DNA of 32,248 bases from a virus: the IMG/VR virus record IMGVR_UViG_3300023174_000440, positions 1-32,248 of that record, one strand, 5' to 3'. How positions within the stretch are numbered: the first letter of the stretch is position 1; every line of letters starts with the position of its first letter. The translations under genes and the position numbers were made by a program. Positions 1-7,643 of this stretch are shown here, piece after piece. The notes below the pieces were generated by a model. It was not told where the DNA came from, ran no database searches, and saw nothing but the letters and a program-made list of their open reading frames with translations.

Positions 1-2
1 AT

Positions 3-308
3 ATGAAGCACCCAAAATTAGCCCAATTAATGTATGACTATGAAGATATATGGGAATCCAAAAAAATATTCTCTCTTTATAGAGCATATGATGGTGATGC
101 TCTTGAAAGTATGTTTACTAAATATCCTTCTTATAAAATTAAAAATACAGACCATGGCGGAGGCCTACATACCTATAAATTAGGCACTGTACATTATGGA
201 AGTAAAATTCCCAAAGAATTAAGAAGTATTTGGAAAGGCACTAGTCAGGAGCTAGTATCAGAAATGATAAGAGATAAAGAAGGGTTATTAAAAAGTTTAA
301 AAGAATGA
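3..308 (+). CDS. Small unknown protein at window edge
   Basis: I do not recognise this 101-residue protein. It opens the plus-strand cluster, and its stop overlaps the start of the glycosyltransferase-like gene by 4 bases (ATGA), so the two are probably co-translated. The first visible ATG is at base 3, so the ribosome binding site and any upstream start lie outside the window and the N terminus is uncertain. The protein is rich in Lys, Tyr and Glu, with no signal peptide, membrane segment or catalytic motif that I can see. Its position suggests, without proving, a link to the sugar-transfer genes that follow. Confidence 0.6.
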   Translation: MKHPKLAQLMYDYEDIWESKKIFSLYRAYDGDALESMFTKYPSYKIKNTDHGGGLHTYKLGTVHYGSKIPKELRSIWKGTSQELVSEMIRDKEGLLKSLKE

Positions 309-1225
309 AAGTAGGCATTTTTTATTCGTCAATATCTAATATTCATAAAGCTTTACACAAGGCAAATTTAATGGATTGTTTCCGTCATGGAGTACAAAGT
401 TGTGGAGATGAAACCATAGACTTTAGATATAAAAATCAAATTATACCAAAGTTAGATGTTGGATTCATCTTAGGTTATACTTTGGAAAATAATTATAGAA
501 AAAGAATCATTGATCTACTTAAATTACAAAAATCAAAAATTGTATATGTAGACAGTAATATTTTTTCATATGCTAGATCTACACATTTTTATCATAGATA
601 TAGCGTGAATAGTGTTTATCCAACTGATGGTGAATATTTTTTGGGCAATGAACGAGAACAAAATAAAACTGATGAAATAATGTCTTATCACAAATTACAA
701 ATGGGTCCGTGGAGAGATAATGGTAGTCATATATTAGTGTTGGGACAACGAACCTTTTCTTGGAATATGTTAAACAGAAATGGTATCGATTGGATTATTG
801 AAATAATAAAAAGAATAAAAAAAGTTTCTGATAGAGGCATTATTGTTAGATTGCATCCGGGTGATAAAACATATAACGAAGAAAATAGAAAAAAGATTTA
901 TGATTTTTATGGAAAAAAAGGTGTACATGTTTCTAACAATGAAAACATACGTGCTGATTTAATTAATGCATGGTGTTCGGTGGGCTATAATTCTACACCT
1001 AACTGTGCTAGCATATTGCAAGGAATTCCAGTATACTTAGATGATCCATTAAATAGTTGGGCCTGTGATGTAGGATTCGACGATATCAATTTACTAGAAA
1101 ATCCCTTAATGCCTGATAGAGAAAAATGGTTAGATAAGATTGCTCATATACATTGGAGTAATGACGAAATTAGTTCAGGTAAGTACTGGAAAAGATTTAA
1201 GGGTTTTTATCAATGTACGACATAA
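305..1225 (+). CDS. GT-B-like glycosyltransferase / capsule-transferase-like protein
   Basis: A 306-residue protein resembling the C-terminal half of GT-B fold transferases of the capsule-polysaccharide/CDP-glycerol transferase type. Visible signs are a strand-turn followed by 'VRLHPGD' near residue 182, and a 'GYNSTPNCASILQGIPVYLD' segment near 228-247. The latter matches the family pattern in which a Ser/Thr-rich loop and 'xxGxPV' bind the sugar donor. The start is ATG at the ATGA overlap with the preceding gene, and the 3' end overlaps the next gene by 13 bases. Donor and acceptor are unknown. It may glycosylate DNA, virion proteins or host surface sugars. A fold-level call is reasonable; specificity cannot be read. 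Confidence 0.6.
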   Translation: MKVGIFYSSISNIHKALHKANLMDCFRHGVQSCGDETIDFRYKNQIIPKLDVGFILGYTLENNYRKRIIDLLKLQKSKIVYVDSNIFSYARSTHFYHRYSVNSVYPTDGEYFLGNEREQNKTDEIMSYHKLQMGPWRDNGSHILVLGQRTFSWNMLNRNGIDWIIEIIKRIKKVSDRGIIVRLHPGDKTYNEENRKKIYDFYGKKGVHVSNNENIRADLINAWCSVGYNSTPNCASILQGIPVYLDDPLNSWACDVGFDDINLLENPLMPDREKWLDKIAHIHWSNDEISSGKYWKRFKGFYQCTT

Positions 1226-1890
1226 TTTTTATTTCAAATAATGAACCGAATTCTGATGAACATTGGAGGATATTAAGCTCTAGATTTGTATTAGCCAAAA
1301 GAATCAACGACGTCAAAGGTATCCATAATGCTCATATTGCAGCAGCAAAAAGTTCATTTACCAAAATGTTTTGGGTGGTTGACGGTGATGCCCAAGTATT
1401 AGAAGAATTTAAATTTGATTATGTTGTGCCCGAATATGATTTGGATTGTGTGCATATTTTTCATAGTCGTAATCCAATTAATGATTTAGTATATGGGTAT
1501 GGTGCTATTAAATTGCTGCCTAGAAGGTTAACTTTAGCAGTCGACACAACAAGTTTGGATATGACTTTGAGTATTAATAATAAGATCAAGGTAATAGAAC
1601 AAGTATCTAACATCACAAATTTTAATGTAGATAAATTTAGTACATGGCGTAGTGCTTTTAGGGAAGCAGTTAAACTAACTATTAACGTAGTTAATAAAAA
1701 AGACAATGATGAAAGTCTTAAAAGACTAAGCACATGGTGTACAATGGGCGATGACCGGCCTTATGGTAGTTATGCTATAAAAGGAGCATTAGCCGGCAAA
1801 GCTTATGCTTTGGTAAATTTTGAAAATGTCGATAAATTAAAGTTAATTAATGATTTCGAATGGTTAAAACAAAGGTTCAATAATGATTGA
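1213..1890 (+). CDS. GT-A-like glycosyltransferase-type protein, conserved in T4-like marine phages
   Basis: A 225-residue protein with 'FWVVDGDAQV' near residues 53-62, which has the D-x-D arrangement expected of a metal- and nucleotide-sugar-binding GT-A motif. Further conserved-looking segments are 'RNPINDLVYGYG', 'LLPRR' and 'STWRSAFREAVKL'. I recall closely similar proteins in marine T4-like phages, where they are usually uncharacterised. It overlaps the genes on both sides (13 and 8 bases), so it forms one translational unit with the preceding transferase-like gene and the following methyltransferase-like gene. That supports a joint role in building or attaching a sugar. Enzyme activity is inferred from the DxD alone, so this is a moderate call. 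Confidence 0.5.
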   Translation: MYDIIFISNNEPNSDEHWRILSSRFVLAKRINDVKGIHNAHIAAAKSSFTKMFWVVDGDAQVLEEFKFDYVVPEYDLDCVHIFHSRNPINDLVYGYGAIKLLPRRLTLAVDTTSLDMTLSINNKIKVIEQVSNITNFNVDKFSTWRSAFREAVKLTINVVNKKDNDESLKRLSTWCTMGDDRPYGSYAIKGALAGKAYALVNFENVDKLKLINDFEWLKQRFNND

Positions 1891-2434
1891 TTTTACAGCT
1901 TTTAGTCACGGACAGGTTGAAAGTAAAATTTGGTTATGTGAAAGATTAGAACCCATAATGCCTAGTAATAGTCGTATAGCTATACTAGGCGGGTGGTATG
2001 GAGTTTTAGCCTTTTTATTGCTAAGTAGACGTGCCGTAGATATCAAACATATTAGATCTTTTGACATAGATCCAAAAGTTGAATCAATAGCAGATAAAAT
2101 CAATAATGCCTGGGTATGTAATGAATGGCAATTCAAAGCTCATACCCAAGACGCTAATCAAGTAGACTTTTCAGAGTTTGATGTAATTATTAATACATCA
2201 GCTGAACACATTATTGATCGACATTGGTTTGATAAAATTACCAATCAACTAGTGGTAATTCAAAGCACTGATCAAATTCATGACGACGACGATGATCATG
2301 ATTATTGCTTTAGTTTAGATCAATTAGCAGAACGCTACCCTTTGACTAATCTTTACAAATCAGAAAAGAAGTTTATATATCCTGATAAGGAATTTTCAAG
2401 ATTTATGTTAATTGGCTACAAGACTGGAAGTTAA
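1883..2434 (+). CDS. Class I SAM-dependent methyltransferase-like protein
   Basis: A 183-residue Rossmann-type protein. 'IAILGGWYGVLAFLLL' near residues 32-47 fits the glycine-rich SAM-binding motif I. 'SFDIDPKVESIADKIN' near 78-93 fits motif II with the acidic residue that contacts the ribose. 'FDVIINTSAEHI' near 118-129 sits where motif IV is expected, but lacks a clear (D/N)PP(Y/F), arguing against a classical DNA amino-methyltransferase. It is the last gene of the plus-strand cluster, overlaps the transferase-like gene by 8 bases, and its tail overlaps the convergent thyX by 27 bases. A sugar or small-molecule methyltransferase acting with the two upstream genes is the simplest idea. Confidence 0.55.
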   Translation: MIDFTAFSHGQVESKIWLCERLEPIMPSNSRIAILGGWYGVLAFLLLSRRAVDIKHIRSFDIDPKVESIADKINNAWVCNEWQFKAHTQDANQVDFSEFDVIINTSAEHIIDRHWFDKITNQLVVIQSTDQIHDDDDDHDYCFSLDQLAERYPLTNLYKSEKKFIYPDKEFSRFMLIGYKTGS

Positions 2435-3076
2435 TGGGAAAATATTGGTAATAGCTTCTGCACAGGCTAAGGCCACTTCTTGATGTTCTTTTTGTGTGCC
2501 ATTTGCACTGCGTAATTCAATAAAATGAATCCAGCTACGTAGGGTTCCATTCATATAAAGACGACTTTCAATTAGTCCTTCTGGCAATACTGCACGAGCT
2601 TGTTCTTTGGCAATGCCATTGGCAATAGCCCATTCGTATTCACGTTTTGCTGCATAGATAACTCGTTGTTGAGCGCGATACCAATCATTTTGCAGTAAGT
2701 GATCTTCAACTTCTACACTATTTTGCCTATTTTTATCATCTTGTAGTCTAGCCTCTCTAGTGACAAAATTAAGGTCTTTAGTTGGATCAGCGTAGCGTTG
2801 ACTAAACTCTTGAAAACTGAAGCTACGATGACGCAGTATTTGTCGAGCAATATCTCTAGTGGTAGTAATCTCCATACAGGCTGAAACCATTTCTAATGGA
2901 CTCCAGTGTTGATGTTTAATCAAATATTTGATTAATTTTTCACTGGTTTCTGTATTAAGTTGATTGCTGGGGTTACTAACTCTGGCACAAAAAGCCACTA
3001 AGTCTTGTGCGTCTTCAATGCCCTGATCCAAAAATTCTTTGGTAGGTTGACTATAAGATACTAATTTTACGTTCAT
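2408..3076 (-). CDS. thyX: Flavin-dependent thymidylate synthase ThyX
   Basis: Converts dUMP to dTMP using FAD, NADPH and methylene-tetrahydrofolate, supplying dTTP for phage DNA synthesis. The ThyX signature RHR-x7-S is intact at residues 82-92, followed by 'QRYAD'. A C-terminal 'LRSWIHFIELR' block with a downstream Gln-x-Glu-type segment ('KEHQEV') supplies the conserved Arg and binding residues. At 222 residues it is normal length for the family. The stop codon lies inside the 3' end of the convergent methyltransferase-like gene. The start ATG overlaps the last base of the upstream gene's stop. All signature residues are present, so it should be active. Confidence 0.95.
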   Translation of the reverse strand: MNVKLVSYSQPTKEFLDQGIEDAQDLVAFCARVSNPSNQLNTETSEKLIKYLIKHQHWSPLEMVSACMEITTTRDIARQILRHRSFSFQEFSQRYADPTKDLNFVTREARLQDDKNRQNSVEVEDHLLQNDWYRAQQRVIYAAKREYEWAIANGIAKEQARAVLPEGLIESRLYMNGTLRSWIHFIELRSANGTQKEHQEVALACAEAITNIFPLTSSLVAN

Positions 3077-3390
3077 TAAAGTTTATTTTTTTTAAGGAAT
3101 TTATTGGTTTCTCGACTGATGTCTTTTTTAATTTGATCTGTGTCTAGTTTGAAATCTACGCTTTCTATATGTTCTTTATAATTCAATATCATTTCTTGAA
3201 TGTTAGATTGAATTACTTGCCAATTATCATCCCTTAGGTTTTTACCTATGTCTATGTTCCATACCTTTTTATCTTTAAATCTAACCTGGACAGAACACAA
3301 ATATTTTAATGGGACTACATTGAGATTAACATCTTCGAAAATTTCGGGCCAACTTTCAATGACATCTTTTGAAAGTCTTTTTTCGGTCAT
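3076..3390 (-). CDS. Conserved small protein of unknown function
   Basis: A 104-residue protein rich in Asp, Lys and Ile, with alternating charged and hydrophobic residues and no membrane segment. I do not recognise a catalytic motif. It overlaps the upstream gene by 4 bases (ATGA) and thyX by 1 base, so it is translated in the same unit. The middle part ('VRFKDKKVWNIDIGKNLRD') reads as beta strands followed by a helical C-terminal half. No function is proposed. Confidence 0.7.
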   Translation of the reverse strand: MTEKRLSKDVIESWPEIFEDVNLNVVPLKYLCSVQVRFKDKKVWNIDIGKNLRDDNWQVIQSNIQEMILNYKEHIESVDFKLDTDQIKKDISRETNKFLKKNKL

Positions 3391-3986
3391 TTTCTTTTTT
3401 TAGTTGGCACCAGTGCTTCAGCTTGACGACGTAATTCAGCAGCCTGTTTGGCCAATTTATCAGCTTGGCCTCTTAACTTACTAGCACGTTGATCTACTGG
3501 TAAATCATCGAAATTTTCTTCCACTGCGGGCATGGGAGTTTCAGTAACAGTTGCTACTTCAACAATTTCAACATCATCTCTTTTTTGATTCTTGAGGTCT
3601 TCTTTAATGGATAAATCATCCACAGCCACGCCCATTTGCTCTGCAATGACAACATTGAGTTGATCTAATTTAATTTTAGTTTGAAAATTAGGGATCATCT
3701 CAATTTGATCAGTGGCAACTCTAAGTAATTTACCTTGAGTATGCAATGCAGCCAACATAATGCTGCCATCAGGAAAAGTACTTCTTGCCAATACTTCGGC
3801 AAATTCGTTTGCTGTTTGAGCAGCATTGGATTCTACTAATTGAATTAGTGCATCATGATATCTATCTTCCAGTGCTTCCGTAGGAATTACTAGACAGTTA
3901 TATGCATCACCAGGTAAAGTTCTGTATGCTACTAGACATTTTCTACCGTTGGATACAAATCGTCCAACGTGTTTTAGACTGACCAT
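3387..3986 (-). CDS. Conserved T4-like phage protein with C-terminal coiled coil
   Basis: A 199-residue protein. The first ~100 residues are a mixed alpha/beta domain ('KHVGRFVSNGRKCLVAYRTL' onward). A central acidic linker follows, and the last ~40 residues are a Lys/Ala/Gln-rich helix ('ADKLAKQAAELRRQAEAL') likely to form a coiled coil. I recall related proteins, with the same layout, in marine T4-like phages, where they are unnamed. A good ribosome site (AAGGAA) precedes the ATG and lies within the end of the 72-residue gene upstream. A scaffold or adaptor role would suit the coiled coil, but this is a guess. Confidence 0.75.
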   Translation of the reverse strand: MVSLKHVGRFVSNGRKCLVAYRTLPGDAYNCLVIPTEALEDRYHDALIQLVESNAAQTANEFAEVLARSTFPDGSIMLAALHTQGKLLRVATDQIEMIPNFQTKIKLDQLNVVIAEQMGVAVDDLSIKEDLKNQKRDDVEIVEVATVTETPMPAVEENFDDLPVDQRASKLRGQADKLAKQAAELRRQAEALVPTKKRK

Positions 3987-3987
3987 T

Positions 3988-4206
3988 TTATTCTTCCTTA
4001 GTTGCTGTTGCTTGACCTAAAAACTTACTTAATTTATTATAAACTTTGCCCACAGCTTCCATTTCTCCAGCTTTGTAGCTACCACGGCTATTGGTTACTT
4101 CAATGATTTGTTTTAATGCATTAAGATCATTAATGTTAAGATCTTCAGCAGTGTCCATGTCTGGTTCTTGAACTGGCTCTTGTTGTTTCATTGGTGGTTT
4201 ATTCAT
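3988..4206 (-). CDS. Small conserved acidic protein
   Basis: A 72-residue protein with a disordered Pro/Gln/Glu-rich N terminus and a helical core ('LNINDLNALKQIIEVTNSRG' then 'EMEAVGKVYNKLSKFL'). The core resembles a short conserved phage protein of unknown role. AAGGAG lies 7 bases before the ATG, a strong ribosome site. A TATAAT-like hexamer on the same strand (bases 4229-4234) lies upstream without a convincing -35, so a separate promoter is only possible. It sits directly before the coiled-coil protein gene, with one base between them. Confidence 0.7.
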   Translation of the reverse strand: MNKPPMKQQEPVQEPDMDTAEDLNINDLNALKQIIEVTNSRGSYKAGEMEAVGKVYNKLSKFLGQATATKEE

Positions 4207-4257
4207 AATGTCTCCTTAAAAGTGTACTATTATATATCTTTTCTAAAAAATTAAAGA

Positions 4258-4536
4258 TTATAAATCTGAATAGGAAAGCAAAAAGAAACTAAGTTCTTTT
4301 TCTTCCTCGAATCCAATTTTTGTTATATAGGCAATACTGTTGGTATTGTCTAAATCTAATGCTTGTCCTATGTAATATCTTCCGTTTAAATTATGGTAAA
4401 TCCAATCATCTATTTGAACGTTTTTAATAGGATTGTATTTGTTTAAACTAGTATAGTGAAAATGGCGAGCAGGAAAGTCTACTCGCCGTAAACCTAATAA
4501 ATTTAATGCATTAGGTTTGCCATTCTTTAGGGCCAT
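4258..4536 (-). CDS. Conserved small phage protein, unknown function
   Basis: A 92-residue protein. The central part ('DDWIYHNLNGRYYIGQALDL' and a later 'IGFEEEKELSFFLLS') looks like a compact beta-rich fold that I believe recurs in T4-like phages, without a known role. Its ATG shares one base with the stop of the metallopeptidase/VWA gene (TAATG), so translation is probably coupled to it. No signal peptide, membrane helix or cysteine cluster is seen. Confidence 0.7.
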   Translation of the reverse strand: MALKNGKPNALNLLGLRRVDFPARHFHYTSLNKYNPIKNVQIDDWIYHNLNGRYYIGQALDLDNTNSIAYITKIGFEEEKELSFFLLSYSDL

Positions 4537-5708
4537 TACTTAGCTTCTTCGTAATAGGCGTATTGCCCAAATGGAGGAACAATGTTTTGATTGCCATGGA
4601 TAATAAACAGTGTATCGCAATAGTGTTCGTCACCCCATGAACCATACGGATATCCATCAGTAAACATAATAAACTTCTTTGGCGTAATATTATGTTCTTT
4701 CATGTAGGTCCAGTTAGCATCAAACTCAGTGCCACCGCCGCCTTTGAGTTCGTAACTTTCAATATCATTCTCATAACTATCAAAGTCCTGCTCATTGTAA
4801 ACACTGGTGTCGAAACACCAAATTTTCACTTTGAAGTCTTTGTATTCGTCCATGATGCCTTTGATTTCGCTCAGCATGTCTTTGCCCATTGCGTCAGTAA
4901 TACTACCGCTCATGTCTAAGCCAACACAGATATCAATAGTTTCTTCATTTTTCATGCTGGGCAATACAGCACCTAACCCCCAACCTTTACGATTAGGACG
5001 AGTAAAGCTAAAATCAGACTTGATCAAACTTTGAATTTGCTGACGTAGGTATTGACGCCAATTAATTTTAGGCTCAGTAAGATCCTTAATAAGACGAGCT
5101 ACGCCTGCTGGGGTATTGCCTGCACCTGCGGCATTGGCTGCTTGGATAGTGGCTTCACGGATTTCGTCACGAATAGCCTTAAGCTCTTCTTTAGTATATT
5201 GCGGGCGACCATTTTCGCCTTCTTTATCCCAGTCAATGTGCTCGTCGAGTAGTTTGCCCAACTGCTCTAGTTCTTGGTCATCATACTTTTCCATGAGCTC
5301 GTCGTATACTTGCTCTGCACTCTTGCCATAATGCTGGGGATCATGGAAGATAGGAATCTTTGGAGGCTGCTCGCCAATATGGTCACGAATCAATTGACCG
5401 TTTACGCAATAGTCAGCAGCAATATTGAATACTTTACGATTGCGACCTTCGTTACGACCCAAATGATCGAATACGTTATGGAGGATTTCGTGTCCAATAA
5501 CAAATTCAACTTGTTTATTGGTCAAGTCTTCAAAAAAGTTTCGATTGTAGTAAAGTGCCCGACCATCCGTAGCAGCAGTGGCGCACCATTCAGTAGCATC
5601 AATAACTTTAAGACGAGTAGCCATGTTACCAAAAAATGGATGACGGAGTAGGAGACCTACTCGAGCTACGATAATTTTGTCAACGACTGGATCTAATGAA
5701 TGTTGCAT
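4536..5708 (-). CDS. Metallopeptidase-like / VWA-domain protein paired with MoxR ATPase
   Basis: A 390-residue two-domain protein. Residues ~1-110 form a zinc-peptidase-like domain with HEILH (HExxH) at 73-77 and a downstream 'NIAADYCVN' near 95-103 that may supply a third ligand. A helical linker follows. From ~255 comes a von Willebrand A domain with an intact MIDAS: D265-x-S-x-S269, T327 in 'GGGGTEFD' and D351 in 'FTDGYP'. This architecture is known in bacteria next to MoxR-family AAA+ proteins, which are thought to remodel or insert metal into partners. In cyanophages the comparable genes are often called CobS/CobT-like. It has a strong ribosome site (AGGAG) and its own promoter. The substrate is unknown. 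Confidence 0.85.
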   Translation of the reverse strand: MQHSLDPVVDKIIVARVGLLLRHPFFGNMATRLKVIDATEWCATAATDGRALYYNRNFFEDLTNKQVEFVIGHEILHNVFDHLGRNEGRNRKVFNIAADYCVNGQLIRDHIGEQPPKIPIFHDPQHYGKSAEQVYDELMEKYDDQELEQLGKLLDEHIDWDKEGENGRPQYTKEELKAIRDEIREATIQAANAAGAGNTPAGVARLIKDLTEPKINWRQYLRQQIQSLIKSDFSFTRPNRKGWGLGAVLPSMKNEETIDICVGLDMSGSITDAMGKDMLSEIKGIMDEYKDFKVKIWCFDTSVYNEQDFDSYENDIESYELKGGGGTEFDANWTYMKEHNITPKKFIMFTDGYPYGSWGDEHYCDTLFIIHGNQNIVPPFGQYAYYEEAK

Positions 5709-5732
5709 AATGCTCTCCTATATAATGTATAT

Positions 5733-5761
5733 AGTATAACACCGCCCGAAGGCGGTGTCAA
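5733..5761 (-). promoter_or_regulatory. Sigma70-type promoter for the metallopeptidase/VWA gene
   Basis: On the minus strand TTGACA (5756-5761) and TATACT (5733-5738) are separated by exactly 17 bases. They lie about 25 bases upstream of the ATG at 5708, with AGGAG between. The match is 6/6 at -35 and 5/6 at -10. Unusually, the spacer is itself the stem-loop described separately. Confidence 0.75.
5739..5758 (-). terminator. C(UUCG)G stem-loop after the MoxR gene
   Basis: A perfect 8-base-pair stem, ACACCGCC/GGCGGTGT, closed by TTCG when read on the minus strand, the ultra-stable C(UUCG)G tetraloop. It starts 14 bases after the MoxR stop codon. There is no clean T-run after it, so it may stabilise or process the mRNA 3' end, or terminate weakly. 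The stem also fills the spacer of the next promoter. Confidence 0.7.
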
Positions 5762-5771
5762 GTGGTAAATT

Positions 5772-6863
5772 TTACTTCTTTTCGGTAGCTGCCGAAATGT
5801 ACTTACCAAACTTAGTATGGAACTCATCGAAGCAATCAATCTCGTCTGGATCCAACGGCAATTGATATTGGGTAAGAGCAAGTTTAGTGCTCATAATAAC
5901 CAATTCAGTTTCAAAATTATCCATAATAAAACGGAAGAAGTTATTGACTTGTTTATCCCAAGTCTTCGCTCGTTTGTCGCTAGCATCTTTGAGTTCGTAG
6001 CAAAGACTAACGGCCAGTGAGTACATGGCGCTAATCTCACGCGATTCCATTTTCTTAACCTTGCCAATCAAAATGTCAGTGGGGTTAGGCATCTTGCTAG
6101 AAACTTTACGATGTGCCATAAACTTAATTGCAAGACCTTCACCAACAGCACCTGAAATAAGGTTAGTTAGGGTGTTTTCGTCAGTGTCATCGTCCTCCAG
6201 CAGCTCTGACACAAAGGTCCAGCTACGTGGAGTAGCGAACGCCTTTGAAGCAGACTTAGGATCAAAGTCATGAAGATCCTTTTTACTGAACGTCAAAAAG
6301 CCAACTACGTCTTTATGGATACGATTTTCGGTAGCCCAAAAAGCGTAATCGTCCCAATCCACACGCAGTTCCAAGTGAATAAAGCGATTGCTCAATGGAG
6401 CTGGCATACGATAAGTAACGCCGCGATCTGCTTCACGGTTACCAGCAGCTACAATTACCACATTGTCTGGCAAGCGATAAGTACCAATGCGGCGATTAAG
6501 AATAAGCTGATAAGCGGCAGCTTGAGTGCTACCAGGAGCACTGTTCATTTCATCCAAAAACAGGATGATCTTTTTGTGTTCTTTGGCCATTTCTTCGTCT
6601 GGCAGTTCGCTGGGAGGTGCCCAAAGCATTTTGCCACTGTTAGAATCGAAGTAAGGAACGCCTTTAATATCAGTGGGTTCCCAAAGGCTCAAGCGGATGT
6701 CGATGACGTGGGCACCGATGTCTTCGCCAATTTGCTTGACGATATCGCTTTTACCAATGCCAGCAGGGCCCCACAGGAAAAGTGGGCGTTGTTTGCTGAA
6801 GCATTTTTGAATTGCACGTTTAGCATCACGGGGGCCAACGGTGCGACTAATAATTTCGGACAT
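5772..6863 (-). CDS. MoxR/CobS-type AAA+ ATPase
   Basis: A 363-residue AAA+ ATPase. Walker A is 'GPAGIGKSD' at residues 32-40, Walker B 'IILFLDE' at 99-105, sensor 1 'VVAAGN' at about 137-142, and an arginine-finger-like 'PLSNRF' near 156-161. This matches the MoxR/CbbQ/CobS group, which works as ring-shaped remodellers together with VWA-domain partners. The partner here is the next gene downstream. Start: ATG with AAGGAA ahead and a sigma70-type promoter about 45 bases further up. The C-terminal third is helical and family-specific. The biochemical target (host enzyme, metal chelation, virion assembly) cannot be read from sequence. Confidence 0.9.
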   Translation of the reverse strand: MSEIISRTVGPRDAKRAIQKCFSKQRPLFLWGPAGIGKSDIVKQIGEDIGAHVIDIRLSLWEPTDIKGVPYFDSNSGKMLWAPPSELPDEEMAKEHKKIILFLDEMNSAPGSTQAAAYQLILNRRIGTYRLPDNVVIVAAGNREADRGVTYRMPAPLSNRFIHLELRVDWDDYAFWATENRIHKDVVGFLTFSKKDLHDFDPKSASKAFATPRSWTFVSELLEDDDTDENTLTNLISGAVGEGLAIKFMAHRKVSSKMPNPTDILIGKVKKMESREISAMYSLAVSLCYELKDASDKRAKTWDKQVNNFFRFIMDNFETELVIMSTKLALTQYQLPLDPDEIDCFDEFHTKFGKYISAATEKK

Positions 6864-6907
6864 AGCTTGTTTCCTTTGTTAAGTTGAAATAAATTTGCTA
6901 TGTTGTT

Positions 6908-6936
6908 ATTATAAGGCCAGTCGCGGTTCTAGTCAA
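6908..6936 (-). promoter_or_regulatory. Sigma70-type promoter for the MoxR ATPase gene
   Basis: Minus strand TTGACT (6931-6936), 17-base spacer, TATAAT (6908-6913), about 45 bases upstream of the ATG at 6863. The match is 5/6 and 6/6 to consensus. The 8-mer ACTGGCCT sits at the 3' end of the spacer, directly against the -10 (6914-6921), and recurs in two other promoter spacers of this window. The -35 lies inside the 3' end of the upstream gene. Confidence 0.75.
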
Positions 6937-7327
6937 GTGGTTTTTCGTCTGATTGCCTAGCTTTCATGGCTTTCATCAAGCCAAATTTGCGTATATCATC
7001 GGAGAACAAGTGTAGTTCAAAAGCCTTTTTCTCGGAGAAAACAGTGAGACTACGGTGTGTAAGATAGTACGGACAGTCCAAAAACTGGTCAAAAAAGATG
7101 ATAATTTGGGGGCTTAGTTCAATATCTTCGGTAAATGGCACTTCATACTCTTTCAAATCCAATTCTTTTACCAAAAATTCGTAGCCCTTGTCAGTTAGGC
7201 GTAGTCCACCTTTGGCTTTAGTACGAGTATTTTGCCACCAAATTTTGTGATGAAGTTTTACATTGACTTCATCGCAGGATTTTTCTCGAGTATTTAGGAA
7301 TATTTTAGTGTATGTTAGACTATTCAT
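6929..7327 (-). CDS. Conserved T4-like phage protein, unknown function
   Basis: A 132-residue protein with a basic aromatic N-terminal half ('KIWWQNTRTKAKGGLRLTD', winged-helix-like in flavour) and a C-terminal 'DCPYYLTHRSLTVFSEKKAF' segment that I recall in other T4-like phages. A nucleic-acid role would fit but is not shown. It overlaps the upstream gene by 8 bases. Its 3' end carries the -35 of the MoxR promoter. Confidence 0.7.
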   Translation of the reverse strand: MNSLTYTKIFLNTREKSCDEVNVKLHHKIWWQNTRTKAKGGLRLTDKGYEFLVKELDLKEYEVPFTEDIELSPQIIIFFDQFLDCPYYLTHRSLTVFSEKKAFELHLFSDDIRKFGLMKAMKARQSDEKPLD

Positions 7328-7610
7328 CTTTAAGAGTTTGACCAGAAGTTAATATAACTACGGTAAAGTCTTGGCAATGAAATTCTAAGTTAAGTTTTTT
7401 TGCTAAGTTAATAGCATGTCCTGGATTGCTAAATGCTGTTTTTTTATATTTAGGTCCAGGATAACTGACTACACTGCTAAAACTTTTCAAGTTAAAAGGT
7501 TTATTTTTATAAAATACGGCCCAAATAGCGTCCGCTTCCAAAATTTGATCTGTTCTGAAATTCTTTTTATTAGTATGTTCTAGTAAAATTTTTGGTTTTG
7601 GGCGACTCAT
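7320..7610 (-). CDS. Conserved small phage protein, unknown function
   Basis: A 96-residue basic protein. 'LLEHTNKKNFRTDQILEADA' and 'YPGPKYKKTAFSNPGHAINL' are blocks that I believe recur in marine T4-like phages, where no function is known. No catalytic residues stand out. It is preceded by a 33-base gap holding a short inverted repeat and a GATAAATA sequence that may be a late-promoter element. Confidence 0.7.
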   Translation of the reverse strand: MSRPKPKILLEHTNKKNFRTDQILEADAIWAVFYKNKPFNLKSFSSVVSYPGPKYKKTAFSNPGHAINLAKKLNLEFHCQDFTVVILTSGQTLKDE

Positions 7611-7619
7611 TGTATGATC

Positions 7620-7640
7620 CTGGATAAGCGTATTTATCCA
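7620..7640. repeat. Short inverted repeat between small genes
   Basis: TGGATAA and TTATCCA form a 7-base-pair stem around a 6-base loop, in the 33-base gap between two minus-strand genes. It could be a weak terminator or mRNA hairpin. There is no T-run. The minus strand of the right arm also reads GATAAATA, close to the T4 late promoter TATAAATA, so the element may have either role. Confidence 0.4.
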
Positions 7641-7643
7641 AAA

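Noticed and set aside
1461-1733. Minus-strand hydrophobic 90-codon frame
   Set aside because: It lies fully inside the plus-strand GT-A-like gene, which has coupled starts on both sides.
5274-5651. Plus-strand 125-codon frame opposite the metallopeptidase/VWA gene
   Set aside because: The minus strand encodes HExxH there; the plus frame is low-quality sequence with no start signal.
6270-6887. Plus-strand 205-codon frame opposite the MoxR gene
   Set aside because: The minus strand holds Walker A and B motifs with a promoter and ribosome site; the plus frame is a shadow.
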